Assembly: GCA_937883885.1 (NCBI GenBank)
Contig: CAKZXL010000820.1
Span: forward strand, 1-7,642
Length of the DNA: 7,642 nucleotides
DNA from: an uncultured Aquincola sp.
GTDB lineage: Bacteria; Pseudomonadota; Gammaproteobacteria; Burkholderiales; Burkholderiaceae
Reading direction: 5' to 3'
Numbering within the stretch: position 1 is the stretch's first letter; each line of letters begins with the position of its first letter. The position numbers and the translations under genes are program-made. The notes beneath the pieces were generated by a model that was given only the letters and a program-made list of their open reading frames with translations, had not been told where the DNA came from and ran no database searches. Shown here in pieces: positions 5,936 through 7,642 of this stretch.

Positions 5936-6970
5936 ATGACCGAGCCCACCGACTGGCGCCTGTTCCTCGGCACCCGCGTGCCGCACGACGGCATCACGAA
6001 ACTGCCCGATCCGCCGCCGTGGCGGCCTTACCGCACCGACCGGGTGGTGGCCGAGCGCCGCATTCCGGCCGACGACCAGCTGCCGCCGGCCATGCAGCAG
6101 CGCGGCCGCACCTTCCAGGCCACGCCCGAGATCGTGGAGATGGTCAATGCCGCGCTCTACCTGCGGCGGCCGCTGCTGGTCACCGGCAACCCGGGCACCG
6201 GCAAGTCGTCGCTGGTGGACGCGGTGGCCTGGGAACTGCGGCTGGGCGAGCCGCTGCGCTGGAGCATCACCTCGCGCAGCACGCTGCGCGACGGCCTGTA
6301 CACCTACGACGCAGTGGGCCGACTGCATGCCACGCAGCAGGCGCTCACCGAGCGCGAGGCCGGCCAGCCGGTACCCGACGAACTGCCGATGTCGCAGTTC
6401 CTGCGGCTGGGGCCGCTGGGCACGGCGCTGCTGCCCACGCAAGTGCCACGCGCGCTGCTGATCGACGAGATCGACAAGGCCGACCTGGACCTGCCCAACG
6501 ACCTGCTGAACGTGCTGGAAGAAGGCGAGTTCGAGATCCCAGAACTGGCCCGCCAGAAGGACGCCACGGTGCCGGTGCGCGTGCACGGCGGCGGGCCGGA
6601 TGACACCTACCCCGTCACCGGCGGCCGGGTGCAGGCGCGGCAGTTTCCGCTGGTGGTGTTCACCAGCAACGGCGAGCGCGAGTTTCCGCCCGCCTTCCTG
6701 CGCCGCTGCCTGCGGCTGCAGATGCCTGACCCCTGCCAGGACGTGGCCCGGCTGACGCAGGTGGTGCAGGCCCATCTGACCGAGTACTTCCACGGCGAAC
6801 TGGCGGCCGAGGTGCAGCAGCGCATCGCCGACTTCGCGCAGCGCGCCGCCACCGAACGCCTGGCCACCGACCAGTTGCTGAACGCGGTGCTGCTGGTGGT
6901 GGGCCGCGCCGGACTGCCGGCCGAGCAGAAAGATGCATTGGTCAAGCGGGTGACGCAGCCGCTGGGCTGA
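5936..6970 (+). CDS. MoxR-type AAA+ ATPase of the VMAP operon, 344 aa
   Basis: AAA+ motifs occur in order. Walker A is GNPGTGKSS at residues 84-92 with Lys90. Walker B is ALLIDEIDKAD at 173-183 with Asp177-Glu178. Sensor 1 is VVFTSNGERE with Asn245. An arginine-finger-like FLRRCLRLQMPDP lies at 254-266. The IDEIDKAD form and the insert between Walker B and sensor 1 (residues about 196-238) fit the MoxR/RavA/CbbQ clade, which works as hexameric remodellers with a vWA partner. The N-terminal 60 residues (with PPPWRP at 26-31) are specific to this subgroup. The gene starts 6 bp after the VMAP stop and ends 6 bp before the vWA-type gene, without strong ribosome binding sites, so coupled translation is likely. 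All residues needed for ATP hydrolysis appear present. Its expected job is to remodel or gate the caspase-VMAP or vWA protein in the cytoplasm; the direction of control is not evident from sequence. Confidence 0.9.
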   Translation: MTEPTDWRLFLGTRVPHDGITKLPDPPPWRPYRTDRVVAERRIPADDQLPPAMQQRGRTFQATPEIVEMVNAALYLRRPLLVTGNPGTGKSSLVDAVAWELRLGEPLRWSITSRSTLRDGLYTYDAVGRLHATQQALTEREAGQPVPDELPMSQFLRLGPLGTALLPTQVPRALLIDEIDKADLDLPNDLLNVLEEGEFEIPELARQKDATVPVRVHGGGPDDTYPVTGGRVQARQFPLVVFTSNGEREFPPAFLRRCLRLQMPDPCQDVARLTQVVQAHLTEYFHGELAAEVQQRIADFAQRAATERLATDQLLNAVLLVVGRAGLPAEQKDALVKRVTQPLG

Positions 6971-6976
6971 GAACCT

Positions 6977-7642
6977 GTGAACGACCCCCTCACGCCCGAC
7001 CTGCGCCCGCTGCTGGCGCGGCTGCAGGCCGCCGGCCTGGGTGACGACGCGACGCAATTGCTGGACGCACTGTGGCTCAGCCGCTGGCTGCCCGGGCCGG
7101 TGGCGGCGATGGACGAGCCGAAGTCGGCGGCCCCGCCGATCGAGCCTCGCCCCGAAGCGGCCACGCCCCCGCCGCTCGCCGCGCCACCGCAGCAGCCCCG
7201 CGCGCGCGGCCCCGAGGCCGAGGTGCCGCTGCCCAGCGCAGCCCCGACCGCGGCCGATGCAGGCGCCGGCGTCTATGCCCGCGTCGCCGGCACCCCCACC
7301 GACGACGCCTGGCGCGCCCGTGCGCTGCGCGTGGCCGGCGTGCCCGCGCTGCGCGACGGCCCGGCACTGGCGCGCGCGCTGCGCCCGCTGGGCAAACGCC
7401 GCCGCTCGGCCACCCGCTTGGTGATCGACGAAGCCGCCACCGCCGAGCGCCTGGCCGACACCGGCCTGTTGTCGCCGGTGCTGGTGCCCGAGCGTGAACG
7501 CTTCTTCAGCGCCACACTGCTGGTGGAAGACAGCGCCGCGATGCCCTTGTGGCGCGGCCTGGCCGACGAGCTGGAAACCCTGCTGGCGCGCCAGGGCGGC
7601 TTCCGCCGTTTCCGGCGCCTGGCCCTGGTGACCGAAGCGCCA
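6977..7642 (+). CDS. SAV_2336-like vWA-type protein, N-terminal 222 residues (3' end outside window)
   Basis: The frame is open from GTG 6977 to the last base. GTG is the first possible start after the MoxR stop, which lies in the same frame two codons upstream; the next ATG (7109) would delete the conserved first helix (LRPLLARLQAAGLGDDATQL). Residues 4-37 are a helical N-terminal domain, 47-98 a Pro/Ala-rich linker, and 99-175 a second segment (VYARVAGTP, ALRVAGVPALRDGPALARAL, basic KRRRSATR at 140-147). Residue 177 onward begins a vWA-like fold at FSATLLVEDSAAMPLWRGLA. This layout is that of SAV_2336-type proteins that sit beside MoxR and VMAP genes. The MIDAS-position motif reads E184-D-S186-A-A188 instead of DxSxS, so metal binding may be altered. 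Gene order makes it the likely MoxR partner. The C-terminal part, which may carry further domains, cannot be seen. Confidence 0.75.
   Translation, partial: MNDPLTPDLRPLLARLQAAGLGDDATQLLDALWLSRWLPGPVAAMDEPKSAAPPIEPRPEAATPPPLAAPPQQPRARGPEAEVPLPSAAPTAADAGAGVYARVAGTPTDDAWRARALRVAGVPALRDGPALARALRPLGKRRRSATRLVIDEAATAERLADTGLLSPVLVPERERFFSATLLVEDSAAMPLWRGLADELETLLARQGGFRRFRRLALVTEAP

Larger units (their letters stand above)
2655..7642 (+). other. vWA-MoxR-VMAP-type ternary conflict operon (hydrolase, caspase-VMAP, MoxR, vWA), open at right edge
   Basis: Four plus-strand genes follow with a 4-bp overlap and two 6-bp gaps and no internal terminator, so they are almost certainly one transcript. The combination of MoxR ATPase, SAV_2336-like vWA protein and a caspase-VMAP-C fusion is the diagnostic core of the predicted vWA-MoxR-VMAP systems. 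The alpha/beta-hydrolase, translationally coupled at the front, is an accessory and probable second effector. Further components may lie beyond 7642. Confidence 0.75.

Noticed and set aside
4070..7057. Minus-strand open frame of 995 codons opposite the caspase-VMAP and MoxR genes
   Set aside because: Long antisense frames are expected in DNA of this GC content. The translation is His/Gln/Arg/Gly-rich without domains, and the sense strand has Walker A/B and caspase motifs.
1..7642. tRNA, rRNA, CRISPR array, insertion sequence or attachment site
   Set aside because: No regularly spaced repeats, no transposase-like product, no terminal inverted repeats and no tRNA-like cloverleaf sequence were noticed on either strand.

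Overview
This 7.6-kb window is a very GC-rich stretch of bacterial chromosome. The codon bias, the PEP-CTERM sorting tail, the CWC-family cysteine-rich protein and the HicB-type domain together suggest a betaproteobacterium of the order Burkholderiales (Rubrivivax/Leptothrix/Aquabacterium-like). That placement is an inference from gene types, not from a marker gene. There are seven protein genes (two cut by the window edges), no RNA genes, no CRISPR array and no recognisable insertion sequence.

Layout. Positions 1-189 hold the end of a small cysteine-rich CWC-family protein. Positions 234-446 hold a 70-residue HicB-like antitoxin domain that lacks the usual C-terminal DNA-binding part and has no HicA partner nearby. 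A near-perfect inverted repeat at 453-475 lies between this gene and the end of a convergent gene on the minus strand (490-2526). That gene encodes a 678-residue exported protein with about eleven autotransporter-like beta-helix repeats and a C-terminal PEP-CTERM anchor. A 128-bp divergent intergenic region (2527-2654) separates it from a plus-strand operon that runs off the right edge.

The operon is the main interest. Four genes are packed with a 4-bp overlap, then 6-bp and 6-bp gaps: (1) an alpha/beta-hydrolase with a very large insertion between its first strand and its nucleophile; (2) a caspase-like (C14) protease fused to a C-terminal region that looks like the VMAP-C domain of vWA-MoxR-associated proteins; (3) a MoxR-type AAA+ ATPase; (4) the start of a SAV_2336-like vWA-type protein, GTG-initiated and truncated by the window. 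This matches the vWA-MoxR-VMAP ternary conflict systems predicted by comparative genomics (Aravind group). In that model the MoxR ATPase and vWA protein form an NTP-driven sensing or remodelling switch, and the VMAP carries or controls the toxic effector. Here the caspase is the obvious effector, and the co-translated hydrolase is either a second effector or a substrate. No experiment is implied by the sequence; the conflict or programmed-death role is inference from family and gene order.
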